The translations under genes were made by a program, and so were the position numbers. From Norana najaformis (Eukaryota; Annelida; Clitellata; Crassiclitellata; Hormogastridae): a stretch of 64,000 nucleotides of DNA. The notes under the pieces are model-generated. The model was not told where the DNA came from. It saw nothing but the letters and a program-made list of their open reading frames with translations, and made no database searches. This document shows positions 44,473-55,580 of this stretch, in pieces (positions within the stretch are counted from its first letter, which is position 1; every line of letters starts with the position of its first letter). The stretch spans positions 48,252,530-48,316,529 of the forward strand of contig OZ029914.1 in the NCBI GenBank assembly GCA_964023275.1, read 5' to 3'.

Positions 44473-44576
44473 TTTCTTTTCTTGATTTGTTGATTTTCAT
44501 AATGATTTGTTCTTTCGTAGTTCGACAAAGCCTGCAGAAAGAAAAAATTACCATTTTTATTGATAAACAGAGAAAT

Positions 44577-44625
44577 ATGTCATTTTATGGTATATCTTGC
44601 CTGATGGCGCTGAGCCTACTTCCAG
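44577..44625 (+). CDS. IgR4 start exon: signal peptide
   Basis: ATG followed by a hydrophobic leader, MSFYGISCLMALSLLP, ending in phase 1 at CCAG|GTAGGT. With the next exon it reads LLPVVHS then IFVEF, a credible signal-peptidase site. The start lies 105 bp after the IgR3 stop. Confidence 0.75.
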
Positions 44626-47600
44626 GTAGGTATTCTTTATTGCATTAATATTTTAAAAGTATATCTAAGTACTGATCAGACCAAACGCTAAAGGTTTTTC
44701 TAACAATTTTTAAATTAAAATTTAAGGTGAATGCTATGTTCGCAAGACTAATACTCGAACATTTTATGTAAGTCTGAGTTTTTCTACGTTTTCTACACAA
44801 AATTTATTATTTTAAAATTAAACCGCTGATAGTGGTCGCCATGAGTCATATTTAAGCTTAACCTCTGCAGGAACCTGTAGGATCTGTAGGAACCGCCATG
44901 TAATCTAGACTGTGCTACTCGATTGTTCAATAAGTCTTGTTGTGAAATGTAACGAATAATTAATTATCTAACTGTTTTAATTTCAGTTGTTCACTCAATA
45001 TTTGTTGAATTTCCTGAGAATGCAATCATCTTGGAACACGAGTCATCCGAAACGATTGATATGGCGTGTAAATCAGATTCCCAGTCCAATTTAAAATGGT
45101 TTGTTAGGAAGAATCATGACTCGGAAAAAGAACTACTGTATAATGGGTACTTTTTGCGTGCAGATGCAAAATCCTATTGCACAGTTATAACGGATGATTC
45201 GGGAAAATACAGCCTACGTCTCAGAAACACAAAGGAAGCTGCACAAACCTACATTTGCTGGGAACCTGGAACCTTAGCTGAAGTCAACGCAGATTTAATC
45301 TGGCTTAGTACGTTAAATAACTTCTTTTTATGTGTAACCTAATTGTTGACGAATTATTTAGTCTACGTTATTTCCTTGAGTTACTTAGTTAAACCATAAT
45401 TTATACTTGATTAGGAGGGATATAATATAGCTGATAATTTATTTTTAGCTGTGTTGAATTGCATAATTAAATAAGATATTCAAATGAACGGAACTTTGTG
45501 ATTGAACGGGTCACTTAGATCTATTTAACTATTTATAAGTGCTTCTGCTTTTTTGATACGGGCACGCCAATCAAGAGGCTTCGAAAAAGCCAAAGGTAAC
45601 ACTTCTTTGTGCGCCTGTGTAGAATCTCTTCACAAGCATATATCTGCGGTCGAAAGATCTTTAAGGCGCAGTCATAACCACAGCAATCCAATGACCAGTC
45701 ACCTAAAATTTTAAGAAATTTTTATTTGCCGCTTCTATGTATGAGCATTACCCTACTGATCAACTGCATCTGATTAATTTGCTGTTAAAATGTTCCAAGT
45801 GACAAATTTTGAAAATATTTAGTTTGATTGATTCTGAAACAGGTGGTTTAATATGTAAGGACAGTTCAACTAAAGACCAGGTCAATCTGACGTGCAGCAT
45901 CGAATTCCGAGGAAACTGGGCTCCGACGATGGAATGGAAGGAACAAAGCAGCAATGGCGAAAAAGTCCTTTCAGTCGGAGTCAGAACTGTCACAGTTTCT
46001 AATCAACGTGTTACCAGTACATTGGTTATGGTAATGCAGGATGGTAGCAGATACTACACCTCCACAACGAAATTCGACATCAATGGAAAGCCTCTTAATA
46101 CAACAGCAACAAATATCCCTGACTGTAATCAAAAATGGACGTCTTCAGTATTAACCAAGTCTAAAGGTCTGTTGGGTCAATTTATTCAACCACTTTGCTT
46201 CTTTCAATATATAAAGTTATTCTTATTGATTACTGAGACGGTGTAATGTTATGCATTGCAATCAAACGTGGAATGATCCAATTCAGTGGGACAAATAATA
46301 AAGCTCTTGACTGCCCTTATAAATGTATATCTGTAATTTTATATGTCGCACTTCAAGAACCTCTCAGAGGCGCTCGAATATAAATATTTAACAGATCTAA
46401 AAGGTGCATCTTTGGATTCGCAACACGAAACACACAACAATTACCATTTGCTTGTTTGTTTATGTGTTTTAGACAATTCTCTTCGAAACATACATTACTA
46501 TCAAACGCAAATTAATACATTCCAAAGTGTGTATAGCGTCAATATGAAAGAAATATACTTCATGATTGCATAATGTAGTTGCATTGTATATTGTGTTGTT
46601 TAATTTCTATAACGCCCATTAGAGAAAAATATAGATGTTCTGTGAAGACAGACTTACATGTAAGCCAATTATAATTTATCTTAGAATCTTAATAGTTAGA
46701 ATGTCTAGCAAAGGTGCACAGCAATTGGGTGTTTTTACAAATTCCATGTGAGAAACTTACGTAAAAACCACAAAGTTTGAGCATATAATAATCAGTAAAT
46801 CCGGTCACTGATATAGTGCAAGTTCAAAATGGTGTCAAGGCACCAGAAACGGGAAGCTCAAAATTATCACTAGATTTGTTGTTTATGTGTTGTAGATGAA
46901 TCATCACCGACATGGATCGCAGTAACGGCAGCTATAGTTTCGATAGTACTTGCAGCAATTTTAATTCTGTTTGTAGTCTTATGCATTCGCAAGAAAATCA
47001 AGAAAAACACGAGAGGTAGGGCAATGCAATGGATCATAATTCATGAACCACTTTGAATGGAACAGATGCAGTCAGTATCTGCAATATAAGTGGGCACGTT
47101 AGCCGACTGGATATAGCGCTCCGCTTATAACGCGGAGAGTATGGGTTCGCGCATCCTTAGCCGGTTTCTGTCCAGGGACCTTTAGGAAGGCCTTCACTTA
47201 CAACTGCTCAGCGCCATTGTTTGATGTTTAGTCATCAGGTAGTGGCGCTTAATAAATGCATAAATAATTATAATAACAAATAATAATAATAATACATAGT
47301 TCGTTTCAAGTAGGATATATTGTGTTTATCACTGATCGCAATTCTCATAGTTCTATTTGACAAATTTGACTTGATTTTTAATTTAATAGGCCTATGTCTT
47401 TAGGAAAAATTATGAATGATTTTATTGTCCTAGTACATACATAGACAAAAGGCTTGTCTTAAACTCGCATTTCTATTTCGAGTCTATATTATGGTGATTT
47501 AATACACTTGTTTCTACGTCTACTAAGACCGCAAATCACTGTGATCCATTATCTGACCAGAAATATATGCTTATAGTCTATCTTTTGGTGCTAAATAATC

Positions 47601-48892
47601 TTTTAACGAAATGCATGTTTTCATGTTTCATATAGTTTGCAATAATAAGACTAGGAAAGCAATAAATACTAATGTAGTGTAAATGATATTTTACTTTAAA
47701 AATTTTGCAATTTATCAGTAAAATTTATTTGCACAGAATATGCTCTAATTCTTTAAACGCCAAACAACCTATAACGAAAACAAGTTTTACCTTTCGCACA
47801 GGATTAGAAAATTTCTTTTTTATATTATTACTTTTTCAGATCAAAAACAAAAACAAAGAAATGGAGAGAAACAGAAATTAGCACTCACTCCAGTAAGTTA
47901 AAGCTAAAGTATTTGCAGTTAATTCTGTAGATTTGACTCTTTTATTTAAAAAAAACTAGCCGCTTAATTCTGATACTAATTCATGAAACTGTAGTACCAG
48001 AGCCTGCAGAATCCCGAGTCTGATAAGTTTATCCGGATGGGTTAAAGCATACAGAAGTAGTCTACTGATGAGAAACAGTGGCGGATCCGGTGGTACAAAG
48101 GGTGTCATCTAAGCACTTAAGGTCCTTCTTAAAGCCATCATTGCTATTGCTCAGAAGAATTTTTGACGATCTTTAAATGGCTTACAGAATTGTATGTCTT
48201 CTTAAGTTTCCCAGATTGTTTCTTTAGCTGGCTTTATGAAAATTTTGTTTGACCGTTTTTTCATGACTGCGTTTCGAAACAATATTCAGAATGAGGAAGA
48301 GACAAAGATGGAAACAGCAGTTCAGAATGGTACATTTTACAAAGAGGTAAGTAAAGAAGATCGTACTTCATTTCGCCGAAACTTTTCTTGGCTTTCTTCT
48401 GCTCATAAGGAATTTATGACGACCTTACTCTCGCCAGCATTTTTAATGGCCGATTTAGCTATCTGCTAAGTCATTATTATATAATTGATTCACAATTTCT
48501 ACTGGATTGAAGTTAATAAATTTCATTAGTTCCACCCATTAATTGAGCCAAACTTAGACAAACACAAAATTTTATCTTTATGGTGAAAAGTGGTAGCTAA
48601 AAGCACACATGGTTACCCGTTTTCCAAGTGAAGGCCATGGTCCCTCTTCCCTTCTGTGCTGATGCCTTACCTTTATGTCCAACAAATGTGCGATAGCACC
48701 GGAGAGATTTTCAAAAGCTGCTTTATAAATGTCAATTTTAATACATAAGCCCAACATGTAGGTACTGAAAGGAAATGCAATCTGGATTTATGGTTCTAAA
48801 ATGCTGCAGATCTTAAGGAAATAGCCTACTTAAGTAAAACTAACTAAGCCTAATTCTTGTGTTCTTCTGTTCTTCAGCAAAAATTATTATAG
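44577..48892 (+). CDS. IgR4: two-Ig receptor with short basic tail
   Basis: Exons are 44577-44625, 44987-45307, 45843-46166, 46896-47015, 47840-47892, 48290-48346 and a tentative 48878-48892, totalling 939 nt and 312 residues. The order is signal peptide (1 to about 19), V-like Ig (to 123), middle Ig with the NWAPTMEW signature (124-231), TM (about 238-262) and a lysine-rich tail. It lacks the third, I-set Ig found in IgR1/2/5. The helix has no charged residue, and the only tail tyrosine (FYKE) does not fit an ITIM, so signalling must differ from its neighbours; a decoy or co-receptor role is possible. The last exon is the least certain. Confidence 0.7.
44987..45307 (+). CDS. IgR4 exon: V-like Ig domain
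   Basis: A 321-nt phase 1-1 exon after TTAATTTCAG and before the GTACGT donor. Cysteines are in DMACKSD and TYICWEPG, the core tryptophan in NLKWFVRK, and a strand resembling DSGKYSLRL lies before the second cysteine. It is diverged from the IgR2/IgR5 V-like exons. Confidence 0.8.
45843..46166 (+). CDS. IgR4 exon: middle Ig domain
   Basis: A 324-nt phase 1-1 exon after TTCTGAAACAG and before GGTCTGTT. Motifs are GLICKDSS, NLTCSIEF and GNWAPTMEW. The position of the usual second core cysteine reads SRYYTSTTKF, so the canonical disulfide partner is missing there. Other cysteines (LICK, DCNQ) may form the flanking pair, as in the middle domains of IgR2/IgR5. Confidence 0.82.
46896..47015 (+). 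CDS. IgR4 exon: transmembrane segment
   Basis: A 120-nt phase 1-1 exon after GTGTTGTAG and before GGTAGGGC. The helix is WIAVTAAIVSIVLAAILILF with VVLCI, followed by RKKIKKNTR, a strong stop-transfer signal. Confidence 0.85.
47091..47260 (+). repeat. tRNA-derived SINE in IgR4 intron
   Basis: It carries a tRNA-like head with GTTAGCCGACTGG, an anticodon-like arm with loop CTTATAA and a decayed B box (GGGTTCGCGC). The body ends TCAGGTAGTGGCGCTTAATA and an AT-rich tail follows. It is the same family as 39391-39553 in the opposite orientation. Confidence 0.75.
47840..47892 (+). CDS. IgR4 tail exon 1
   Basis: A 53-nt exon entered in phase 1 after ACTTTTTCAG, leaving in phase 0 at CCA|GTAAGT. It encodes QKQKQRNGEKQKLALTP, basic and glutamine-rich. 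Confidence 0.65.
48290..48346 (+). CDS. IgR4 tail exon 2
   Basis: A 57-nt phase 0-0 exon between AATATTCAG and the GTAAGT donor, encoding NEEETKMETAVQNGTFYKE. The single tyrosine is not in an ITIM context. Confidence 0.6.
48878..48892 (+). CDS. IgR4 candidate last exon
   Basis: After a strong pyrimidine-rich acceptor (GTTCTTCTGTTCTTCAG) the frame gives QKLL and TAG. Phase 0 fits the preceding exon. It is so short that the call rests on the acceptor and phase alone. Confidence 0.35.
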   Translation, partial: QKLL

Positions 48893-49719
48893 TGCTAGAC
48901 ATGTAACTTAACCTGAGCTTGTGTGATCTAAGTGACATTACTTTTGTCATGCCAGTGTGCACTGAGAGATCATAAAACAATGCTGCGCCAATACTTAACT
49001 TCGAGTCTATTAGATTACATGCCTTACCGTTTATAAGTTTAGGAAGATATAAAAGTTTGCTGAAAGAGGTAAGTCATGTAGTGGCTCAAAGATTGAGTTC
49101 TTAAGGTTGGGTGTTGACTAAAGCAAACGGTCATGGTCAGTGCTTCAAAGTCGGTCAACCAATTACATGTACTAACTAGAATTTTTATAAACGTACAAGC
49201 GATCTGTCCTTTTTTCAAGTGTTTTGCGACATCTTCTGGCTGAAAGAACCTTTGAAGTCCATCAAACCTTACCTTATCGACTATACCATTCTACTTGTTA
49301 TGAATAGTGCCAAGAAAACCTTTAAGATTGTGTTTTATATTATTTCAGCGTGAATAAATACACTAACGGCTTCAAAACCCAAGTCTGTAACTTTGGACGT
49401 GAAGTGTAGGTGACGATGACAAAAAATTCCTATCCGCAAGTGGTGACTTTTTACAAAACTACAATATATGAGAACAGGTCATAGAGCGTTGTTTGCTTAC
49501 TGATGATCTTTTTATACTTAATGACCTTTAAAACAACTGTCGACGACTCTTCGAAGTTGCGAATCCATTTAACCTCGAATCCTAGATTTGTCCGAAATTT
49601 ATTTTAGCCTTTATTTGGATAAAGACACAAAGTCGATCGGATTTTATTTTTAACATGTAGTAGTTTAATCACGATGTTACTTTTGCCGGCAGCATTAAGG
49701 CTTCTCTAAAATCGAATCT
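48893..49719. other. Intergenic, nothing recognised
   Basis: AT-rich sequence without a supported gene. A candidate acceptor/donor pair near 49047-49073 (TTTAG...GAGGTAAGT) has the wrong phase to extend IgR4. Confidence 0.45.
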
Positions 49720-49870
49720 TTCCCCGTAGTACCCGATCCAGTAATTTTCAGCAGCCCCGTCAACCGTCTATGAGTAAGGCTATTGGTAAGCGTGCATTTA
49801 ATTCAGCCTCAGCCACGGTGTGGAACAACATCCCTTTATCCACAAGTTCTGCTTCATAAATTTCATCCTC
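49720..49870 (+). pseudogene. LINE C-terminal fragment
   Basis: A short frame encodes KAIGKRAFNSASATVWNNIP, the 'RAF...A...WNsiP' block of non-LTR reverse transcriptases. Nothing else of the element is recognised. Confidence 0.6.
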
Positions 49871-50566
49871 AAGCGGAAACCTAACACTTTTCATTTCATC
49901 AAATCATCTGTTACATAGTTTCCTCTTTTCGCCGTCCACTATATCCCTGTACCCAGCGAAAGCTTCCGTGACGCATGCGTGCTCAAAAGCTGTTGACTTA
50001 TCTCAAGCGTAGTTTTAGCGCAAGAGGGCCCATTATTCACTGTCACATAATATAGACGCTCCCGGGCAAGTCGAAAACTTTGTGACTCATCTCTAAGTAT
50101 CTTAAAAGTATAATCACGTGATAGATGCGTGCTCCCTAGGCTTGCCTGACTTTGCCAAAACTTGCTGACTCTGTGTTGCTTCAGCACATAATCGCGTTCA
50201 CAATCACTTAGGCTAGCGTCGACAGCCATTTTGAGGTACTAATAAGGCGCAGTGTAACACACTGACGACAAATTTTATTCAAGTTCAACAGCTGATGAGC
50301 CCAGCGACCAATCTTTACCGCAACTTAGATGTCTACTTGTCCTGCTAATTTTACTTATCCAACTTTACGTACTTTATGTTTGATCTACATATGTAAATAA
50401 ATATGTATCAGTGTTCAGTCATGTCGAATCGGAAACTAATAATTAATTTACTAATTAAATTTGAAGTTACGTTGCAGGCTTCATTTGATCGTTCTTGCAT
50501 AATGTCTTTCCTAACAATCTCATACTGGTACCCTAGTCACCACTCACTTTAGTCAATATTTTTGGC

Positions 50567-50970
50567 TTGTTCATTGACGTGTTCCCAACATTCCTTTCTT
50601 CATCTTTCATCATCATCATCATCATGATCCATGGGCCAAGAGCCCGTAGATGTCCACTGCATGATTGCATTGGATTTCCTTCGTATGTTTCCTTTATGAA
50701 CGGAGTATCTGCACCCATCCGTTCGACCCTTGGACTTCTCTATGAAATGAGTTCCAGGCTTGGGACTGGCTCTGATATCCTTGTGGCACCAGAGGCGGCG
50801 TTGCCGCCCACGTTAGCCAGCTGTTTCAGGGTTCCTGCTGAGCCTGTCCACCTCGCGAAGTGCCCCAGGTGGTACCTCGGCCAAGACCTTCACAACTGAT
50901 GGCATAGCCTCAGCAGGCATTCCCTTACTTGGCTGTTTTCACCCCCTCACCACGTTGAGGTGTGAGTCGG
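50567..50970. repeat. GC-rich repeat-like block
   Basis: It starts with a CAT-type microsatellite (about 50608-50626) and continues as a GC-rich segment to about 50970. Base composition contrasts sharply with the surroundings. Open frames on both strands overlap without recognisable motifs. It is probably the 3' end of a retroelement; no second copy is in the window. Confidence 0.4.
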
Positions 50971-53740
50971 ACTTCATCTTTATTTAACGCAAAATTGCTG
51001 TCTGATTAAGAGACTCATTTCCTGAGATCCGAAGTCGTAAAAACAACACGCATCTCTCCATCAAGCTTATTTAAAAGGCTTATTAACAATCTTTCAATGA
51101 TCTTAGCTGAGGTGGTTTTGCTTTGTCAGAATGATTTAATAAAACTTGTTTGCATTGTATAGGCCTACATTTTGTCTGTAAAAAGATTATTTAGCACTTG
51201 TATTAACCGGTTTGCATTGTGTGAATTTTGTCTGTATAAAGATTAGTTTGCACATATCGCTTCATGACAAATACGAGCTGCGCCACAGTTTCTCTTGAGT
51301 TAAGAAGATGTTGAACCACGGGCCGTAAAATGAATACAACAGAAATCGATCGTGTGAAACATCAAATAATGGAAACTAAATTGAATTTCTTTTGAAACAA
51401 CAAGAATAAAACCGAAATGGTCAAATAAGGTGTTTTTGGATGATGGATGGCAAAGGAGCCAAGTGTAGAAGAGCAGTAAGGCGTCCGATCGGCACCAACT
51501 GGCAGTGAACCAGTGTACCTTAGGAAAGAAGGAAGGAAGATACGACATTGAAAGTTGATATACAGTAATACAATACAACTAAAATTTTATGATCTCCTTT
51601 CAAAAATCAGAAGTGCACATTGTAGCAGAGCAATAGGAAAGTTAACGGTAATCATGACCAAAATTTTATGAAATGTTACATGAAACCAATAAAAGTGTTC
51701 GTTTAGAGCTGCGTAGCTCCAGAGCTTGGACAATAGAAAAAAACTTTTATGTGATTTTCATTCAGAAAACTGAACACGACAAAACAATCCACAAGTAAAA
51801 AGAAGTAAAACCTGGAGGACTCTGTTATCAGGACATTGTTATTTACAGTGTACTTTGTTGTTGGACATTGATTCTTGTCTTATTCTGGTAGTTTCTATGC
51901 TGAAATATTTGTTTTGGTAATTATGGATATTTTTGAAAAGATGACTGGTGCTAAGAGACATAATATTTGTTAGATCGATAGGTTGCAATACTGGTAGCTC
52001 TATAATTCAGTTAATTGCCTGGACCTTTATTTGCCTTCAAAGACGTTCCATGCACACCTACACGATATATAATAATTCGATAAGAAAGAAATGTTTATCT
52101 GCACGGAAGTGATGCAGGAAAAGTCTCAATCGACAAACTCTCAAACACGTAGAACCATTATATGCTCGTCTACGACTGGCTGGCTCAGAGTTCCTGGTCC
52201 GTGCTTAGATGAGACTGAGAAATGACGACAGCCATGAAATTGCGTACACCTTTAAACTGTGTGAGCACGTGATATCTCTAGACACACCCTTCTCTCTCTC
52301 CCTCTCTCTCTCTCCTCTGCTCTTTCAACAGACAGATGCATAAGCACGTGTTAAGAACAGACTGTTGCTTAGGCACGTGTCACCTTCAGATGCAACCAAC
52401 CTTTCATTACACAAGTGCCCTAGCAACAACGTACATACATATGTGGCCTATAGGCCATATGTGGCCTAATTGGGTCCAGCCTGTATTCTATTTCCCGTGG
52501 GCTTACTAGCCACAAATTGTGCGTCTTTAGTAATGCCTTGAATATTAAGGGCTGGCGCATTAGAAATGGATAATTCGAAGTGGTTGTACCCTTGAAGAGG
52601 TGCTACACGAATGCTCTAATAATGAATGAATAATAAGACAATAGGTTACTATAAAATAATGATTTAATACAGTTACGTTAACACATTGTACAACAATGCA
52701 GAGACAGTATGTGAAATCGACAGAACTCAATTAATCTAATCTAATCTGTAATACATTCGCATTAACTACACTCTACAAAATTTTAACGTCTATATCGGTC
52801 TCGTCTCCTTCTTTACTCGTTTCTTCTTCCATCTTCTCTTCCGACTGATCCGTCTGATCTCCTCTTCCGACTGCTTTTTCTCTGCGCACTCTATTTCTAG
52901 CCGAAATCCCTTCGCCTTTGTCTACAAGCATGCCAATTTGCTCTGAATCACCCGATGCACTGTTCCTTCATATAGCGCACTTTTCAGCTCGGTCATACAA
53001 ATATTATTATATGTAGTATATATATATATATTATATAGTCAAGCTAGGTGACCGGCCGTAAGAAGGGATTGTGCAGTGGTTGGTTTGCTGTTGTCATGCT
53101 TACGCTTCAGCCCAAGTAGCACGCCTCTGAGTGATGCTTAGTGTTGAAAGAGGCGTGTAATAAATGAGCCATTACCAATTGCTTACTTGCTCTAATCTAA
53201 TCTAGGATTGGCTCTGAGGGTCTGCAATTACATATCTTGGTCGTTAAGAGATCAGATATGGCCAAATTATAAAGTTCCAAATTAATAGTTTTCGTCTGCT
53301 TTCCATTAACAAAATCAGCTTGCGAGAAAACCAGATGAAATGGAAAGGAAAAAAGGTACCAATTAAATGAAGATGACACCCATTTGATGGCTCTTTGTCT
53401 GGTTGTGAGAGAGGATACTTATAAATTGGCACGAGACTTCATTTGAGCAACTGAAAGATCCCGTAGCATTAGGCATATGCTGCAGAGATAAATTATTAAT
53501 AATTGAAGCCAAACTGTGCTTAGGCCTATTTAGAATTACAATCCTGCCAAGATTAGCAAGTCACTCTAGAGTGAGAGGTAATTAACAGATGGGTTACAGT
53601 CAGTAATCTTTCCGCCCACGGTCTTTTTGTATCATTACAGTGTTTACCATTGGGTGAGACATTAACTTACACATGGTTGTAAATTTGCTGCACTGTGTAA
53701 ATTAACATTAGACAGCTATTCTATGTCTGTAGTACAAACA
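50971..53740. other. Intergenic with microsatellites
   Basis: No gene is recognised. Simple repeats are a CT tract at about 52286-52318 and TA tracts at about 53015-53035. Short similar segments occur at about 51150-51195 and 51205-51250. Confidence 0.45.
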
Positions 53741-53800
53741 AGCGCACATGCATGTACGTACATACACACGTACATGCATGCAGACATACATACATCCTTA
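53740..53800. repeat. (ACAT)n-type microsatellite
   Basis: CATGCATGTACGTACATACA-type sequence followed by further CATACATAC units. Confidence 0.75.
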
Positions 53801-53879
53801 ATTTCTTGCTGGTTTACTGATTTACTTGCTTGCTTGCTTACTTACTTAATCACCCATGTAACGCATCCATTGGCAGACT

Positions 53880-54310
53880 CTCGCACAACATATAACCAAA
53901 CCAACGAAGTCTCGCCCATGTGTGAGAGGGCCATGACTCCTACAGTTCCTGTGGCGACACGCTTGTATGCAAGCCGAACGTCTTGTCTTGTCTTCAGCCA
54001 TCTTCGTTCTGAAGGTTGATCGCACCATAATCCGTCAGTATCCAACCATTTCTGTCGTCTGTTGTCCGTCAGTTAGTAACACATAGTAAATCCGGTCCAA
54101 GTCCTTTTTTATCCATCCATACTGTTCTCGGTCTTCCACGAGCTCGTACTCCAGATGTTGCACGCTGCATTATTTCTGTTTCCAAACAATCTCCATGCTT
54201 CCTCATGATATAGAAAAAGTATAAACTTTCTTGTCTTGATAACTGTTAACAAGTTCTGTTCAACCCCAGCTTGCGCCATTACTTAATCACTGGTTTTCAT
54301 TGCCGTTCAC
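53880..54310 (-). pseudogene. LINE reverse-transcriptase fragment
   Basis: On the minus strand broken frames give KHGDCLETE and NSMDG-like segments, then RQKWLDTDGLWCDQPSERR-type sequence. This corresponds to the extreme C-terminus of the family also present at 9100-9911 and 28500-28980. Confidence 0.6.
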
Positions 54311-55300
54311 GATGCTCTCAGCATCTTTCTCAATCGCCATTAGAGTTCCTTAAAAAGTCTCATCTTAGCTGCAACTGATAAACCATGACTATCCATACGT
54401 TTCAAGATTTCCAAGATTTCAGGATTCTTGTTTAATCTAGCCTTTTCCGCATTTTGCATCCTAGGTGATGAGAGATCTTAACGGCCTGTCGAATCATTGG
54501 GTACAAAGCTACTTCATCTTCAATGCAGATAGAATTAGGCTGCATACAAGCACATCATTTCTATCGCGCCACTTACGTCTTTACTGACTAACGGCGCTTG
54601 ACTATAAGATAATTGATGTACATGAGTATCCTTGCGTGAACGACAATGATTTAAGTTTCATTTTGAGCGCTTGAAACTGTGGTTCAGTAGAATCAGAATT
54701 TCCAGAGTTTCTTTCGATATAATCACATATGAAATATTTGCTGTTAAGTAGAGATTGATATTAGACACTCTTTTTAAATTCTTGGCATTATGCGTACTTT
54801 GGTTCAAAGATCATTCCAACACCACACCAAGGTTCCATCGTTAGGCCTACATAGCTGTTTGAAAAATAAATAACTGTCAAGACAAACTGCAATAGGCGTT
54901 ATTTATTTTTAAACAGTTCTCTGTTTCCTGTAGCCTACCTCGTGAAGTGTACTAGGGCTACTATATTAGCCAATCGTAGCTGTTGCATTGTATTGTATTT
55001 CAAGTACTTAATTTGTATGCTTGCGCGTTTGCAATAGTGAAATAAATAGTTTTACATTGCAATTTATGATTATTTAATTGCTGTTTATCTTTGATAGACG
55101 GCATTCGTAAACTAAGTATGCTATTTGCATCCTGCTGGAAATTCTTCTCTCTAGCTGTGGCTTTACTAAACACTTCTTTAGTGAGTCATTATTCATTAAT
55201 ATTCATTAGTAGGGAACCGACCAATGAGATGGCTAATATGGACTGAACTTGAATTTAGAATGAGAATATGCATCCGGGATGCCCCATGGTTGCACTAGCC
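54311..55300. other. Intergenic, nothing recognised
   Basis: AT-rich sequence without a supported gene. Confidence 0.45.
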
Positions 55301-55537
55301 TTATCTTCCTTATAACAGTCAGCTATCATGCAGTAGGACTTGTTTAGGGTTAGTAGCATCGAGCGCCTCGACTTTCGTATTCCCAAAATAGCACTGTGAC
55401 TCAGGTTGTTCTGTGTAAATAGTCGTAGCCTATGGAGTTGGGCCACTTTACTTCATCGGGTATAACGACAGCAAAATAGTGTTTTAGCAAGAGTGACATA
55501 TCGTAAGAGAAAACGGCTTTTCGGATATCTTACCGCG

Positions 55538-55580
55538 ATGAATAATCATGTGACTTCACTTGCTAAACAACATTTCCGCG
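55538..55580 (+). CDS. IgR5 start exon (first half of signal peptide)
   Basis: ATG begins 14 codons (MNNHVTSLAKQHFR) ending in phase 1 at CGCG|GTACGT. Context, phase and position match 11581-11614 of IgR2. The joined product continues GKCIRWGYMLIATVLIM, a basic n-region then a hydrophobic core. Alternative start: the in-frame ATG at 56504 in the next exon. Confidence 0.55.

Noticed and set aside
49047..49073. Further IgR4 tail exon
   Set aside because: Splice-like ends are good, but the entry phase does not match exon 48290-48346 and phase 0 gives a stop.
49939..50229. 96-codon minus-strand frame
   Set aside because: No recognisable motif, splice context or homologous copy in the window; cannot be told from chance.
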